NCBI GenBank assembly: GCA_013399855.1 | Contig: VXAY01002814.1 | Coordinates: 1,656,125 to 1,720,124 of the forward strand | Source: Oxyruncus cristatus | Lineage: Eukaryota; Chordata; Aves; Passeriformes; Cotingidae | Direction of reading: 5' to 3' | DNA length: 64,000 nucleotides | Part shown: positions 22,487 to 36,090 of the stretch, piece by piece | Layout: every line of letters starts with the position of its first letter | Numbering within the stretch: the stretch's first letter is position 1 | Position numbers and translations under genes: made by a program | Notes under the pieces: model-generated | Seen by the model: only the letters and a program-made list of their open reading frames with translations | What the model was told of the DNA's origin: nothing | The model's database searches: none

Positions 22487-23479
22487 GTAAGTTAATGGCG
22501 TTCAGCGGAAGCATTTGCATTTGTTCCACCGTACATGTAGCCCCTCTCAGAGCAGTTACCAGAGCACGGCAGCTTTTCACACCACCAAGCACCTCCCCTG
22601 CTGCCTGCGTAGGGACCCAGCCAGGACTTCTCAGCGCCCTGTCAGTTTGGATGGTGCAGCAGTCCCTCAGGGCCAGTGGCATCTGGCTTAGGCTAAAGCC
22701 ACCCTTCAGGCTCCTCTGACTGCTGCCAAGGGACCAATAAAGCAGCCAAGATCAGGGCAGAGCAAATAATCTTCAACAATTTTTGTAACCATTATTTTTG
22801 ACCAAGGATACACAAAGGAAAATCTGCTGAGGTTGTGATGAAGTCTCCCAGGATGTGTCCTCTGTAAAGGCCCAGAGACTTTAATTTTCATGCTCAAGCA
22901 CCTACAAGGGAAGTAACCTGGATTGTGCAGAATTTTCCTGAGCCTTTAAAACACATGCCTTTAACACATTAACTTTTATTTCTTGAGCAGCTGAGATTTC
23001 TTGCTGTGAAATAATTTTTTGTGAAAACACTAATGCTTCACACGCATCTCACTGAAAATATTTTTCTGTTTCCAGGATTAGTGTTTCATTTGAAGTTTAC
23101 TTTTTATTAATAGAAAGGGAGGGTCTCATTTTCTTTTGAAGTATGTTCTTGTCAAAAGACCATTTTTTGCCACACTGCACCTTGCAGAGCCCTTGATGAC
23201 CCACTTCGCTGTAGGAGGAAAATGTCATGGCTCCCAGGAGCAGCAGTCCCACTCCTGCTAGTCCAGTCCAGCACACATGCGTGGCCCCAAATTCCCTGTG
23301 CTGGACACCCACCAACAGCTCCTGCTGCAGAGCAATGCTTGGGGCACCACAGGAGGTACAGGACAGAGCTGGTCCCTCACTGGGGTAGGCAGTGCAGAGC
23401 GAACTGCCTGTACACCTTCCCTGCTAATAAGGTATGGCAATTCTAAAGGTATTGTAAATAAAATAAATCCTTGAGACTA
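22487..23479. other. Unique sequence, nothing recognised
   Basis: Balanced composition with short overlapping frames on both strands near 22500-22720 and 23220-23470. No domain or repeat family. Confidence 0.45.
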
Positions 23480-23920
23480 CAGGGAGGTAATGTTCCACCT
23501 GAGATTCATATGCAAACTGTGAAATATTAAAAGCGCCCTAGTGAAGGCATTGCTAATTAAAAGGATAAAATGTGCATTTTATCCATTTAATCAGAGAACA
23601 GATTATTTAAAACATGAATTATTTCTTATTAAGATAATAGTGTCTCAATGTCGAAAGAGCTGGGTAGTAGTTTACACTGTAAAATGATCTGTTAAACATG
23701 TTCCTGTTAACATCAATACAGCTATTGACAAGCAGATCCAATTTTGTTTTACTTTGAGAGAGCAGACAATAGCAAGTTTTACTACTGCTATCTTATTTTA
23801 CAAGCATTAATGAACAATTAACCAACACTAGCACTCTTTCCATCTGTAATCCTGTAGTAGGATCACTAATCTCCACCACTAGCAGCTAATGATGAAGGCC
23901 TCTTAAGCTTTACTTCTTAT
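23480..23920. promoter_or_regulatory. Candidate regulatory element with 22-bp palindrome
   Basis: Contains an octamer-like ATGCAAA (23510-23516), TAATTA (23554-23559), and a perfect inverted repeat with arms GGATAAAATG (23563-23572) and CATTTTATCC (23575-23584) around a 2-bp spacer. The arms carry GATAA cores in opposite orientations. The stretch is AT-rich and non-coding with many homeodomain cores, which suits an enhancer, though this is inference. Confidence 0.35.
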
Positions 23921-26607
23921 CTCAGCCAGTTCTTAATACTCGCATAAGTATGCTTTCTGAGCAGGGTGGCCCCCTATTGCTCTGCGACTTGAATACAAAA
24001 GACTGGTGAAATTTTTGAAGGGTTTTCTGTTCAATAACACTTCTATACTTATGTTTGCCTTCCTACAACAACAAACACAAGTGATCAGCAGAGGACTAGC
24101 AAGGTCACTAAGGGCTCTGTGTTTCCATACTTGTTCTAATACTTATAAGAATGTATTCATGCCCTATTATATATATTCCCTGGCTGCTCAGGCAGAAGCT
24201 CTAAACTAAACTAAACTGAAATGAAATAAAAGGGAAAAAACAGAAGACTAAAACAGTGTTTACTTCAAGAACAAGTCTGCTGTTTGTATCTAACAAAAGG
24301 AAGTAGGAAAGTGGCTGCCATTAAAAATACATGCAAGATAAACTGAAATTTTTATAGTACACAGTACACATGACATTTTCTAACTTCTTTTTCAGAGTGT
24401 TCCTGTGTATACCGTACACACAAGATCTGTGTACTGGGATGGCAGGGGAATTCACCATTCTGTTAGGTTTTTCTGGAATAGCTAAGCCAAGTAAGGCAGC
24501 AACAACTTCCCAGACAGGAAGCTGTGAGCACAAGTGGATTCTGTCCCAGTCCCCATCAGAAGAAGGTTCTCCATAGTCAGGGCAGTCACCCCAGTACTAA
24601 AATTTTGTGCAATTGAAAATGAGACACATGGTCTTTCATCTCCTCCATGGATATCTTTTGCTTTCAAGAGAAACAGATAGGCCTAAGTAAGAGTAACACA
24701 TTTTCCCTAGTCCATTTTATTTATTCCATACACAATGCTTGAACATGCTGGCCCCAACCCAAGCAGAATGCACGACAATTCAGGAGTTGTCCTGGCCTAA
24801 ATGAAAGCTTTGACACAACTATTCCAACAACAGCAGTTGAGTAACACAGAAACGACAGTTGAGTAGCAAGAGGTTGTTCCAGTCAGGGAGGTGATCCAGT
24901 CCCATTAAAAGCTCACCCTGACCCAGCTTGCATTAAGCTATGTGGCTGATGGACGAGCATCAAGTTGCCTTGTCGTACTTGGAGATGGAGGTACATTATG
25001 AGATTGCAACAGATTACCAGAAGCTGAGAGCGAATGTATCTACAAGGGATATTCCCAGAGATGTTTTAGCAATAACTAGCAGCAAGAGGCATTGCTGAGG
25101 AAATGTGCTGTATAAGCAGCTAAAAACTGAGAATTAATGTTTCTAATGCAATCAAAAGCTACCTACTTGTATGCTCTGTTCCAAGGTGTATTCTAGTCTA
25201 AGGCATACACAGAAGCTGAATTCATGTGGCACCCATGGCTGAGAGATGTCTTGCAAAAAACTCCTACTGAGTGTCATAAACACTAATTGGCCACTATACT
25301 GATACAGGCTGTTTTTTTGTTGTGTTTGTACAATGCATATCAAAATGCTGACCTTTACCTTCACCAAGTCTTCTCAGCACAGACAATAAATAGCATTAAT
25401 TAGAGGGAAAAAACCCACTTCTGTACCTCTGAATCATGACTAAGCCTTACTTTTACCACACTGCCTCCTTTTTCTGTGACTGTGACTACTCATTGTGGCC
25501 CAGGTGACTGTGACATGTGGCAGACATGTAAGGAGAGGAGTGCCTGCTTGGGCCAGCCCAGCTATCCTCAGAGGGATAGCTCTCTGGCTGGCCAGCCTTA
25601 CCTGAAAAATACAATTAAGATGCTAAAGGAGCCTGCATGTATGTGGTAGAAAGTGTGGGGATGAAGGGAAGAGAGGTTCTGGGACTACCTGCAGTCTTTA
25701 TTTATTCAAGGAAAACTTGTATTGAAGTCTAGAGGAATTTTATCAAAGTGAAGCCAATCAAGATGTCAGAAGCAGGCCTTATCAGGAGGTCTGAGTGAGA
25801 TGTGAGTGAAATGATTGCTTATGGACAAATCACCAACCATTAGTGTGGAAAGAAGGAAGATTTTGATATGTTTCACCCAGCTTTTCCAATTTTAAGTCTC
25901 TGCTGTTTGGCTTCATATCTGATGTATGGAGATTTCCTTGATGTGACAGTCACCCACAGTGTGGGTAGATAGCTCGTTCCCACTCCCCTCTGCAGACTTC
26001 AAATCTCAGCTGTGACTCCAGGTGATGATGGCAAGATCAGAAGATGGGAAGAAGTAGATGGAGCTAACTTCAGCTTGACAGATTCTAGGTACTCTAGGGA
26101 CAGTTTAGTGGGTTTCTTTGGATTACTTGTATATTTGATTGTGAGACTCATCTGTTACCCTGACTGCACAGCAATACTAAAGCCATCTTCAACCAAGCTT
26201 TCAACCAATTTTACCAGTACCAGAGAGAAGCAATTTAAATCTATTAACCTACATTTCTACATTTAAAGGGCAAATTATTTAGGGCAGAGATCTGGAGTAA
26301 CACAGCTAACCCCATTCTGATACTTGATATAGAACTTAGGTCTGGATTTTCCTGCATTGCACAACACACCATCAACAGGGAAGATGTCTGGAGTAGAGGA
26401 AGCAGTTCGGCCCTGGAACATCTCTCTTTCATAAATTCTGCCTTGTAAATACCTGTCAGGAATCCAGGGAATCCTGGAAAAGTCATGCAAATGTCAACAG
26501 CTTGCAAGATCATTTGTTAAGAGAAGGATTAATAAGAAAACAAAAATCCGATGCTGTGAAGCATATTCTGGGGAGTGGACAGAGGGTGGCCTATTTGTCA
26601 TTACTCT
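23921..26607. other. Unique sequence, nothing recognised
   Basis: AT-rich to mixed. A short imperfect 23-bp duplication of CAGTTGAGTA occurs near 24834-24865. No gene or repeat family. Confidence 0.45.
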
Positions 26608-26621
26608 GCGCCACCTGCTCA
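26608..26621 (-). promoter_or_regulatory. Candidate CTCF-binding motif
   Basis: The minus strand reads TGAGCAGGTGGCGC, agreeing with the CTCF core consensus CCASYAGRKGGCRS at 12 of 14 positions, including every base from the third onward. Orientation is minus. A motif match alone does not show binding. Confidence 0.4.
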
Positions 26622-28429
26622 TTTGCACAGCTGTCAACCCCAGGGCTGTTGGGAGCGGCTGGAACGGCAGTGTAGTGATGGGCTGTTGCAGTAGATGAGC
26701 ATTAAGCATAGCCTGGTCAAATGGATCCTTGGATCAAACATAACAAAGAGGAACTGTTTTCCCTCAACTGCTCTCAAAATGCTCGTTTACTTTCATTTAA
26801 TTTTTGTGTTTTCCCAAAGGGATGCCATTTTTACTCATACCTGCTGTACTAAGAAAATGTCAGTGTTTAGTGCATTGTTTCAATTGTTATGATATGATAA
26901 AGGGAAAGATAGAAGCTAATAAACAATACTGTTTCCAAGATAGCAAAAGAGCTTGTCTGTGATGATAGTGCTTTGAATTAACCAGGATGAAGCCAAAACC
27001 TTGGTTCAACATTTCCACTTTATAGATATCAGATATACTTCTCCACCCCCAACCAGCTCACATATTCATTACCCAAATTGCCTATCCTCAAAGTGATAAT
27101 ATAGTGTGGTACAACATGCCCCGACAGGACACAAATTGACTCTGTGCCTAGATACTATACAGACAGTGTAAAGCAAATATCTCACTCTATTATCTGTTGT
27201 CTCTATGAATCAACAGATTACATGGTTCACTGGGTAGCTGAATAACTTTTACACAGTTTGCTCATATCTATTTACACATATTCTACAAAAAATACATTAG
27301 CACCAAAGAACAAATGTAAAAAAATATACCTGCAGAATCCAGATAAACTACACATGAAAAAACACAATAAACAGTCTCACTTAAATTTCATATATAATGT
27401 CTGTAGATATGAAAGGAAACTCTTCTCTAGTGACAGAAACCTAAGTCCTCAGGAAGGTCCTAAAAACCTGAAGAGAAAACTTTAATTTGTGACAATTTAT
27501 ATTTGTAGGTAAGACTATGCACCACATTTTAATGACTCCTTGGAGTTCCACAGGGTAGGGCTGGAACCACAGAGGGTCCTTCACTCACGATCTCCATGGA
27601 GTTGCACCTCCACCCATCTCTAGGCCGTGACCTTTCAGAACTCCATGACTCCTGTGTTTACTCTTGTTTCTGGCTGCCAATTTGTACAACATGCCTTTTT
27701 TTAGAAGAAAAAGCAGCATGCCATATCCTCCCTTTTCCTACCTTGTGTGACAATGCAGTGAGCAGAGCAGTTTGCCCAGGTCCCCATAGAAGGAAACAGA
27801 TCTTTAGCCAGCTGGCTAACCCAGGATTTACACACAGCTCTCAAACTGCATATGGATACCACACAGTCTGAATCGCCTGTCCCAGTTTGTCAGCTCCTTC
27901 CAATGTCATGCTCAAGAAACATACATAAAGATTGTACAAGGAAAGTACAGAAAATGTCTATGCCTTGCAGTGCTCTACCTTACAAATGCCAGAATGTTCA
28001 AATTCCCTGCCATACACATATATACACACTTACATACGCACACACACACATACACTCCAAGTTATATTACAAGCTATTTTTTCTTTTCCTCTTCTCTCTT
28101 GCCCACAGCCAACTCTTTTCCCTTACAGATACCTTTTAAACCTATTCCCTGTTTAGGTCAGAACTTCACCTTTTCCTTGTCTCACTTTACAGAGTAACTA
28201 TTCCAGGCAGTCACTGGCTTGTCCTCAGGCAGTGGCACTAGGAGCTATTGTGTTTGGCTCTTGCCCTATTGCCTGTCTCCTGTGTCCCTGATACACCTTT
28301 TTGCAGTCGTGGAAGCAGCTCTCTTCAACAGAGGTACAAGCAGTGAGGACTTTGGTCCATCTAATCATCAAATGTTTCTTTCCTCTTTTAAAAAGCTTAG
28401 TTTGTCTTGAATTTCTGGGCCGATTATTT
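26622..28429. other. Unique sequence with a short CA-rich run
   Basis: No gene recognised. A CA/TA-rich simple stretch lies at about 28011-28054 (CACACACACA core). Confidence 0.5.
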
Positions 28430-28720
28430 CAAATTTAATACAATAATGAAGCAAAATAGTTTAATAGTGTATTGTACCACATCGAAATTTAGTGATAGTA
28501 TCACAGGCTTGCAGCTATTCATCCAATTATATTCAACAGAATGGCAACAGTAATTTATTTTTTAAGATTAAAACCAAAACCAGGGATGCATTTAACTAAA
28601 TTTAGTAGCATGCAGGACCTGTTTGCAGGTGTGAAATAAACAGTTGTGAAAAGAAAGGCTTTTCAGTGCTAATTAAGTGGCAAATGAACAGTCAAAAACT
28701 GCTGCATATTGGATTTTTAA
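28430..28720. promoter_or_regulatory. Candidate regulatory element (TAATTA plus NKX-type site)
   Basis: TAATTA (28670-28675) overlaps TTAAGTG (28673-28679), an NKX2-type core. Further ATTA/TAAT cores lie upstream, for example CAATTATA near 28525. No coding potential and no repeat similarity. Enhancer status is inferred from motif density only. Confidence 0.28.
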
Positions 28721-29221
28721 AAGAGCTTGGGGTTAGAGGGATTTCTGGTGCTCTGAGTTGGTTAATAATATTTAATTTGAAAAGGAAAATTTGTTAAGAC
28801 TTGTAGATTTTCCTCCGAAAACTGTATCTGCTACTTTGTGGAACAAATCCTATATGTTTTTAGTAGTGGAAGATGCTGTTGTAACAGCCTTTTGTGCATC
28901 CTGATTGAAAATTCAGCTACATAACCCTCACTGAACTGTTTATCTTATGTACTTATTTAACTAACATTCAAACTGACAAGTCTCCTATTTCTGGGTTTTC
29001 TTTTTATACTTTAATGTATGCCTTATCAGATGAAGCTCAGATACTACCAAACTTTGCATGTTTTTGATTTTGCACATAAACTGAAGGGCAGAATTCCAGT
29101 CTATGTCCTCAGTCATTCAATTTTTCAAGATCTTTGAACAAGACTTCAAACCCTGAAAAAATACAACCCAAACACAGACTTGCTTCTCTGTCTGTACAAA
29201 CACGTGAAAGAAACTGGTATG
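28721..29221. other. AT-rich unique sequence
   Basis: Nothing recognised. Confidence 0.5.
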
Positions 29222-29470
29222 TCAAGTTTCAATGTAGGCAAGCCTAATTGAAGCTTTCGCTACATTCGAAACAAGAGGCAGGCAGCACTTCCAAACTGCT
29301 TTATTCAAGGGCAGAAAGACATTCAGGAATAGAGCTACTCGAATTATTCATTACAAATAAATTATCCAATTAATTTAGGCAATTTTTCTTATCATTAATA
29401 ATTCACAAACTGCTCCTGATAGTGGTGGATGTGTGCATCAGCCCTGATCCTGACAACACTTAGACACATG
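29222..29470. promoter_or_regulatory. Candidate regulatory element (homeodomain-rich)
   Basis: Clustered AATTA/TTAAT cores at 29341-29402, including CCAATTAATTTAGG, beside CpG-bearing sequence at 29258-29270 that is unusual for this AT-rich area. Non-coding. Conservation is untested. Confidence 0.28.
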
Positions 29471-30363
29471 TTTAGCTTTTCATATTCCCCATAATCCCAC
29501 TGAACTCCATCAGTTTTCTCTGTAAGCTGCAGGTGAGCCTATGGAGAACAGCTGGGTAGTTTCTTAAGGAGTAATCACTTGCTTGCAATGTTGTGTCTGC
29601 ACCTAATTGGATGAATGACAGCTCTCCAAGAGGAGAAGACCGAATACTGAGTAGCAAAAGATTATTGTTCTTGTTAAAGTCCTTTTACTTTTTTCACTCA
29701 AAGAGGTTTTATTTTGAGTGAAGCAGCAGTTACACAAACATTCGTGTGAACAAAACCAAATACTGATGCGAATATTTGTAATAGTGAAATAAAGCAGGAT
29801 ATGCCCTACATGAATACAGACCACGGGAATGAAGGGTTCCGAATGCCATTTGGCTATAGGTACCTTACGAAGAAAAATGTTCCTAGGAGAAGGTGGAAGC
29901 ACAAATGCCATGCATTGGAAAGCGCTGTAGACTGCATTTTTAAAAATGCAAGCCATTATAGGAAGCCTGTTGTGTAACCTGGCTTCCTGGCCTATGTGTA
30001 TATTTTAAATTTTGCCATCCCAAATGATCAACAGGTTCTTGTGCTACCTCTGCACAGAGGCTCTTGCACTTCCAAGGTACATTAACAGCAATAAAATCTC
30101 ACCTGGCTTGTTCTGTAGTGATCAAGAAACCTGTGAGCTGTTTCCTGTCATGTCTATATTCTCTTCACAAATCGTGACTCCTTTGCAATGCACTTGTGGG
30201 AAGCTTGAACGAATATCACTCCTGGTGCTTTAAGGATATCTCATTATGAAATACTTCTGAAAGAAGAAAATAATTTTTAGCCAATTCATGACGAGCTTTC
30301 TAATTTGCTGGTTCCTGTTTATATGTCTAGGTTTTTTGTACCTCAGTTAACATTCTCTTAAAT
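29471..30363. other. Unique sequence, no supported gene
   Basis: A 117-codon minus-strand frame at 29603-29956 has no recognisable domain. Nothing else seen. Confidence 0.45.
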
Positions 30364-30540
30364 ATAGAATCAGAATTGTTTAGGCTGGAAAAGATCTTTA
30401 AGATCTTCAAGTCCAACCATTAACCAAACACTGCCAAGTCCACAACTAAATCATGTCTTTAAGTGCCACACGTCCATATCTTTCAAATACCGCCGGGGTA
30501 GTGGCTCAACTGCTTTCCTGGGCAGCCTGTTCCATTGCTC
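30364..30540 (-). mobile_element. CR1 LINE 3'-end fragment
   Basis: The plus strand starts TAGAATCAGAAT, the reverse complement of the CR1 terminal ATTCTRTG-type repeat. It continues with the CR1 3' UTR signatures GGCTGGAAAAGATC and AAGTCCAACC, and ends near TGGGCAGCCTGTTCCATTGC. The element therefore lies on the minus strand, is truncated at its 5' end and has no coding sequence left. CR1 3' fragments like this are the dominant repeat of bird genomes. Confidence 0.9.
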
Positions 30541-33500
30541 AAAAATAAATCAAATATTGCAAGTCCCCTGTAAATAAGATGTAATTAAATGTAACAATTC
30601 TCACTGACGTTTTGAACAATCGTGCAAATCCAGAGCTGTGCTGACAGCAAGGTATAATGCCTTGCAAACTTTCAATTACCTGCTGCCCACCAACTGCTGT
30701 CTCACTCAAATCAGCATGAATTGCAGATCACTTGGCTTCTTTTTCAGAGGGACCCAGTCGAATACACTGTGATCCCAGACTGACATAACAAAACATGATA
30801 GCTAAAACACAAAGGGAAGCAGGCTTATTTTTGTATCTGATATCTGACAACAAGTTGGATACAGTGAGTATTTGATTCAATTTTGTGTGTCAGATGGCAG
30901 TGGAGCAGACAATAAGGTGTCCATAGTATTTATGAACAGGCAAACACCACAGTTCACTGACGAGGCAAAATAATTTTAGGTAGCACTGAACCTGTCTACT
31001 TGCATTAGGTTGGGTCAGATTTCTAGGCTGGATAGAAAAGCTGCAATTTATTTTTTCTTTAACAAAAGGCTGATAACCACTCTCAGTGCTAGCACAGAAC
31101 TTAGGATAACTTGGACCACTAAGTCCTTTTGTCACCCTCTCACTGAACTGTGTTTTAACAGAGACGCTTTCATTTGCACTCAGCACAATGCAGGTATCTG
31201 CTGGGCTGGATTTCAATCATATTGATGCCCTGTCCATGTAGCATAGGAAAAAACATCACCTCTAAGGTCACAAGGAGGAATAACCCACTGCAGTTTCCAA
31301 TCAAGTGGCTCTGGGCAGTGCTGGGGAGGTACAAGCTGATGCTCCATGGCAAGTATGCACAGATACCAGTCTCGAACAAAGCATGTGTCTTTCAGGCATT
31401 GTTCCACTGAGCATCAGTTAGGAAGAAAACTCACATGATTTCTATTGTATTATTAGGAAAAGTCTTTCCACTAGAATTTTCTTTAGCCTGCCAGAAGGAG
31501 CTGCCAGAGCTTACACTGTAGTTGTCACTGTTACAGTACGTGCATTTGTGGACAGGCATGGATGCTTCTTTCAGTTGCACAGAGATAAATATTTCCAGGA
31601 GGGCTAAAAGCAGCAGAGCTTTACACGTGGATACCTGTGGTGAGTGTGATGCTCTAACCAATTCAGTGCTCTTACATCAATGCAAGATCCAAATATTAAT
31701 GAGCAGTATATACTTTCGTTGAGTGAGAGCAGTAGGTCTAGAGGTACATTGAGATTAATTATTCAGGGATTAGACATTACTGGTCTTCTAGTGTAAAAAT
31801 TCTCAAAGTTCACATTATTTTGGGGAAGGAAGAATTCGGGAAACCAAATGTCACTGTCAACTGTACCACCACTAACAGGGTGACACAAGTATGTACCACT
31901 GAAAGCCTTTGGGTTAGAGGCACAGCCTGGATAAGGCCAATAACTCCATGTCTGCCTCAGCCTTCCTGCAGCCCTTGCATGGGAGGAACTCCATTACTTG
32001 TCTTTGCAAATCACCGAGCAATGAGGCTCTCCTTGCTCACCAAGGAAATTTTGGCCCTAGGTAGGTAAAGGCATCTTGTCCTCCATTATCCCAGGCTGCT
32101 CAGGGCATGTGAGGCAGTGGAAAGACCCCACTGCTCTGTTCTGTTAAAGAGAAGCAGCCATGGACCATGTGGACCATGGCAGCAGCTGCAACTGCTCCTA
32201 ACAGGGCAGAGGGGGCCCATCACTACCCTGGAACCCGCTCCTGCCATCACACTGCAGCCAGCATCTGCTCCCTTGCTGGTGCCTTTTGCTAGGGAACTCC
32301 TTCACAGGTAGCCTGCCTTCTGCTAGAGTGGTATTTCAATCAGATAGAGTTTTTTCCTCAGGGTGGATGGAGAGTATAAAGGGAAAAAAAATCAACTATT
32401 CCATCTCAGAAAGTTTCACAGTGATCCTGTGCTGTATTATTTGAATCTGATCATACTCAGAAACGTATTTTTCCCCAGAATTGCCAGCTGGAGCCAAATT
32501 CTCTGCTTTGACTGCACTCAGAAATCTTCATCCTAATCTCAAACTATTCATCCCAATGCTTCTGCTGCCATCAATAGATTTAAGATGTTTTTAATGCCTT
32601 CCTTGAACTTGCCTTGTCTCCTGTCAGCCAGCCAGAAGTGGTTTTTATCAGGAATAAGATTCAAAGAGCCTGCCCTGCAGCAATCCCATCGTGCACTTCT
32701 TTGTCAGAATCCTAATGACGATTTATATATACTTAAGAGACTATCTCCAGCTGTAAAACTGAAAAGCTTCTGGGGGTCTGTACAGTTCCCTGACCTCAGA
32801 CCTATTTTTATATTTTGATCTTGGGGATAGTACCTCCCAACACTCCGAATCCTCCAGTTATCCCTGCAGTAACAAAGCGCTAGCTTAACCAGTAGTAGCA
32901 AGACTTAAAACAGGGCACTCAGGATCAAAGTGGCTAACAAACTTGAGTATTAGCCACTGTGTCAGCCCTAGAGATATTCACATTAAACCAAAACATGTAT
33001 ATGGCCAAGTCTCCATGCTAAAACTAAACATTGTGCACCTGAGGACGTGCATCTGAAGAGCCATTGTTACCGAGGTAGGTATGAAAGCATGCTCAATTTA
33101 CTATGCTAGACAGGCATCCACAACAAATACTCTCCTCCAAAGCAGCGAGGACTTACACTATTATGTTGCTTTTAGGCTCCATAGAGCTATTTTTAGGATT
33201 TTTCCAGCATTATTTTCCTCTACTTTCATCCCCAGCTGTTACGGAAGAGATTTTACATTATTGATTTGAAGAAATGAGGAAATATGCAGAATGTCAGAGC
33301 ACTGATGAGTCTGGATTAAAAAAAAACATAGACAGGGTAAAGTTCTGTCAATAAACTGACACTTCATTTTCCTTCCATTGTCTGATTACCAGAAGAGCAG
33401 TACACTAGCAACAAGGATGATCACATGAAGGCGGGAAAACACAACTGTCAGGCTTCAAGGACAAAGCCTATTCTTACATTGCCATTCCTTAAATCCAGAC

Positions 33501-35196
33501 ATTAGAGCAAAAGGAATGAGAAAAAAGCAGCTCACTCATGGATAGCTTACTGAGGATACTGCAAAAGATTATGCTAATCTTCACTTCATTGTCCTCTGCA
33601 AAATGTTTTCATACCATGCCTTTTATCTGTGGAAGGGATGCACAACCTCTCAACTCTGTGACAGCGAGCACTTTCTGTGTGGTTTCTGCGTAATTAACAC
33701 CAGCACTAGACCTTTTCATTTTTGCTACTCAAGCTTATGGCCTTTTAAGGGTACCCACAGGGGAGCATCCCTCACCCCTTTGCTTGCGGCCTAAATGATA
33801 GTCGCAGCTTATCCTTAGCTACATATACCATCTGTTAATAGCAGAAGGATCAAAAAGTTTTGGCTAGCCTGCATTTTTCAAAGAATGGGGGCAGGCAGCA
33901 TAAACAACACATTAGACAAGATTTCTAAGAGTTTTAATTCTGAGTTGGGGCCTAAAGACTTTCAGTTTTATTTAAACTGCCATTGCATTATTGTCTAGTT
34001 TACGTTCACATGCACAGTCATCTTAGGGGGTGACTGGAATTAGATAAAAGTCAGCATTTAAGATAAAATTCATTCTAAAATAGTCCAGTTTTATCAAGGA
34101 AGTGTGACATGTTGGATACCTGTATTTTTAGGCCATCTACACTCAATAAACACTGAAGCTGCAATTTTGCCCTTCAGTCATCATCCCACTTTAGACAGTA
34201 AAATCAGATGCTTGAGAGTGTATTCGATACCAGTGATAGTGGGAATGGCACCCCAACAGTGACACAAGAATTGCCTCTGAGAAACGTATACCCAGTCTGA
34301 CACTCGCAATCAGCCACTTTTCTTACTTATCTCCAGAAACTGGGAAATACTTAAAAAGTGAAAACAACGAATTATTGTGGTGTTTCAGAATTAATACTTG
34401 GTTTCAGCAGCTTTCCCCCATGCAGATTTTATCTAATGAAGAGTGGGTTTTTCAAGGTTCTTTTTTGCCCAGGTGCATTTTTTCCCTGGTCTGTTTTCCC
34501 ACTGGACCTTGTCATGCTGGTGCCCTGGCGTCCAGACACACACACACACGCGATTTCTATTGAAGGCAGAAACAGCAAGAGCAGCACGTGTTTTCAAGGC
34601 TCACCACCTCTCTGCCCCTGCCCAGGAGCAGCCTACTTAATGGTGCAGCAGGTACATCTCCTAGCAGGGCAATGACCCGCAGAGGCTTTGGCCCACCCAT
34701 GCAATTCCCAGACCCGCTAAGGCTCCATTACCTTATCATTGTCGCTTGCCACTTCTTGAATTCGTGGGAAGGCTACCAGTGACCCAATGAATCAAACAAC
34801 AGTGATATTTTGGTGGCATGAGATTACAATTGAAGCTGCCTTGGAAGTGGACTAAGTTGTAAAGAGTGACTAGACTTCTGCACTACCTCTCTGGATGTGA
34901 TATTGGATAGATGGAACTAAACTCCTCCATACATGTCCAGAAGCACCAGTTGTGATTGTGTGGTAGGGGTGGGCTAAAAGCACAGCTTTTCTTTCCATTT
35001 CCGTGTGCATTGACATATTCTCCCCTTTCTGAGAAAGACAAATATGCCTTGAGATAGTTTGGCAACATGACAGATGGTAACTACCACTGTGGCTTATTAT
35101 AGTGCTGCCAATGTCTCAAATGTGCATTAAACTCATACACTGACAGGAAGACTCAAGGAAATGTACTACATTTTTCTACGCAGGCATAATCCCTTT
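30541..35196. other. Unique sequence, no supported gene
   Basis: Several frames of 60-108 codons occur (for example 30890-31216 minus and 34358-34675 plus) without recognisable domains. A small palindromic motif GCCATGG...CCATGGC lies at 32157-32180, and a short CA run at 34536-34549. Confidence 0.4.
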
Positions 35197-35243
35197 TCAA
35201 ACAAACAAACAAACAAAAAAACCAAAACAAAAACAAAACCATG
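35197..35243 (+). repeat. A-rich (CAAA)n simple repeat
   Basis: AAACAAAC units pass into A-rich CAAAA variants. Simple sequence, not associated with a recognisable retroposon body. Confidence 0.85.
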
Positions 35244-35940
35244 AAGATTTAAAACTCTATCTGTCAGGATGTCCTGCATTGAAGGGTACATGCTATAGAG
35301 AAGCTCGTGTTCCTGATCTGAAGTAACACCATGTTCTTAAATCTGAAGCTAGCTTGTTCATTTCTGCACAAAAGCCTCACAACTGCAGCCCGTTCTCCTC
35401 CAAACAATCCAAAGTTTCTCTCCACCATACAGAAAAACAGGCTGCAAAATAAGTGTTTCAAAGAGGGAGTTTTTTAAAACTTACAGGTGTGCGCAAACAG
35501 TTACATTCACATGACTTTAGTGTTCTGAACTAATGAATACAGCATGTTATTTTTTTTTAAAATACCACCTTTTGAACTGTTAAGACCTTTTATGTTCTCA
35601 AGTTCATGATCCGGAAAGTAGAATTGGAAGCTGCTTTTGCATTCTCTGTAACACAAGTCAGTAGAGTTGCTATCATTATAAAAATAGTCATAGTGTTCTA
35701 AAGACAAAATTTCAGAAAGGATTTTGGCTGTGGAATTCAGGCAAAATTCACATAATCTGTGGTGGAAATTGAACAACAAACTGTCCATACAGTGTCCAAA
35801 CTATAAAGCATATAAAACATACAAAATTAAAGGGCGGAAAAGTCACATGATAAGTTTTCACTCTTTCTTCTAAAGGAGAAATAGTGTGATATATCAGTGC
35901 ATGCAAAAAAATGCCACACATCAGATAGGATCTTTTTTTC
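35244..35940. other. Unique AT-rich sequence
   Basis: Frames of 65-93 codons on the minus strand without recognisable domains. Confidence 0.45.
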
Positions 35941-36090
35941 TGGTTCTCATTCAGCTCCACTGACTTACATGGAGTTACTTCTATTCTGCACCAGTTTAAG
36001 TGAAAAGAAAAGAACACACATGTTTCTGTCTGAACACTGAAGGCTAGATTTTCAGTTAATGTAAACAGGAATAATTTAAGATAGCCCCTG
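35941..36090. repeat. Ancient palindromic interspersed repeat, copy A
   Basis: Contains CTCCACTGACTTACATGGAG, a self-complementary core around a CTGACTT centre, followed by CACCAGTTTAAGTG. Arrangements like 'CCATTGACTTCAATGG ... CACCAGTGTAA' recur in bird and reptile genomes as an old interspersed repeat. The copy at 41590-41700 has the same design. I do not assert a family name. Confidence 0.5.
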
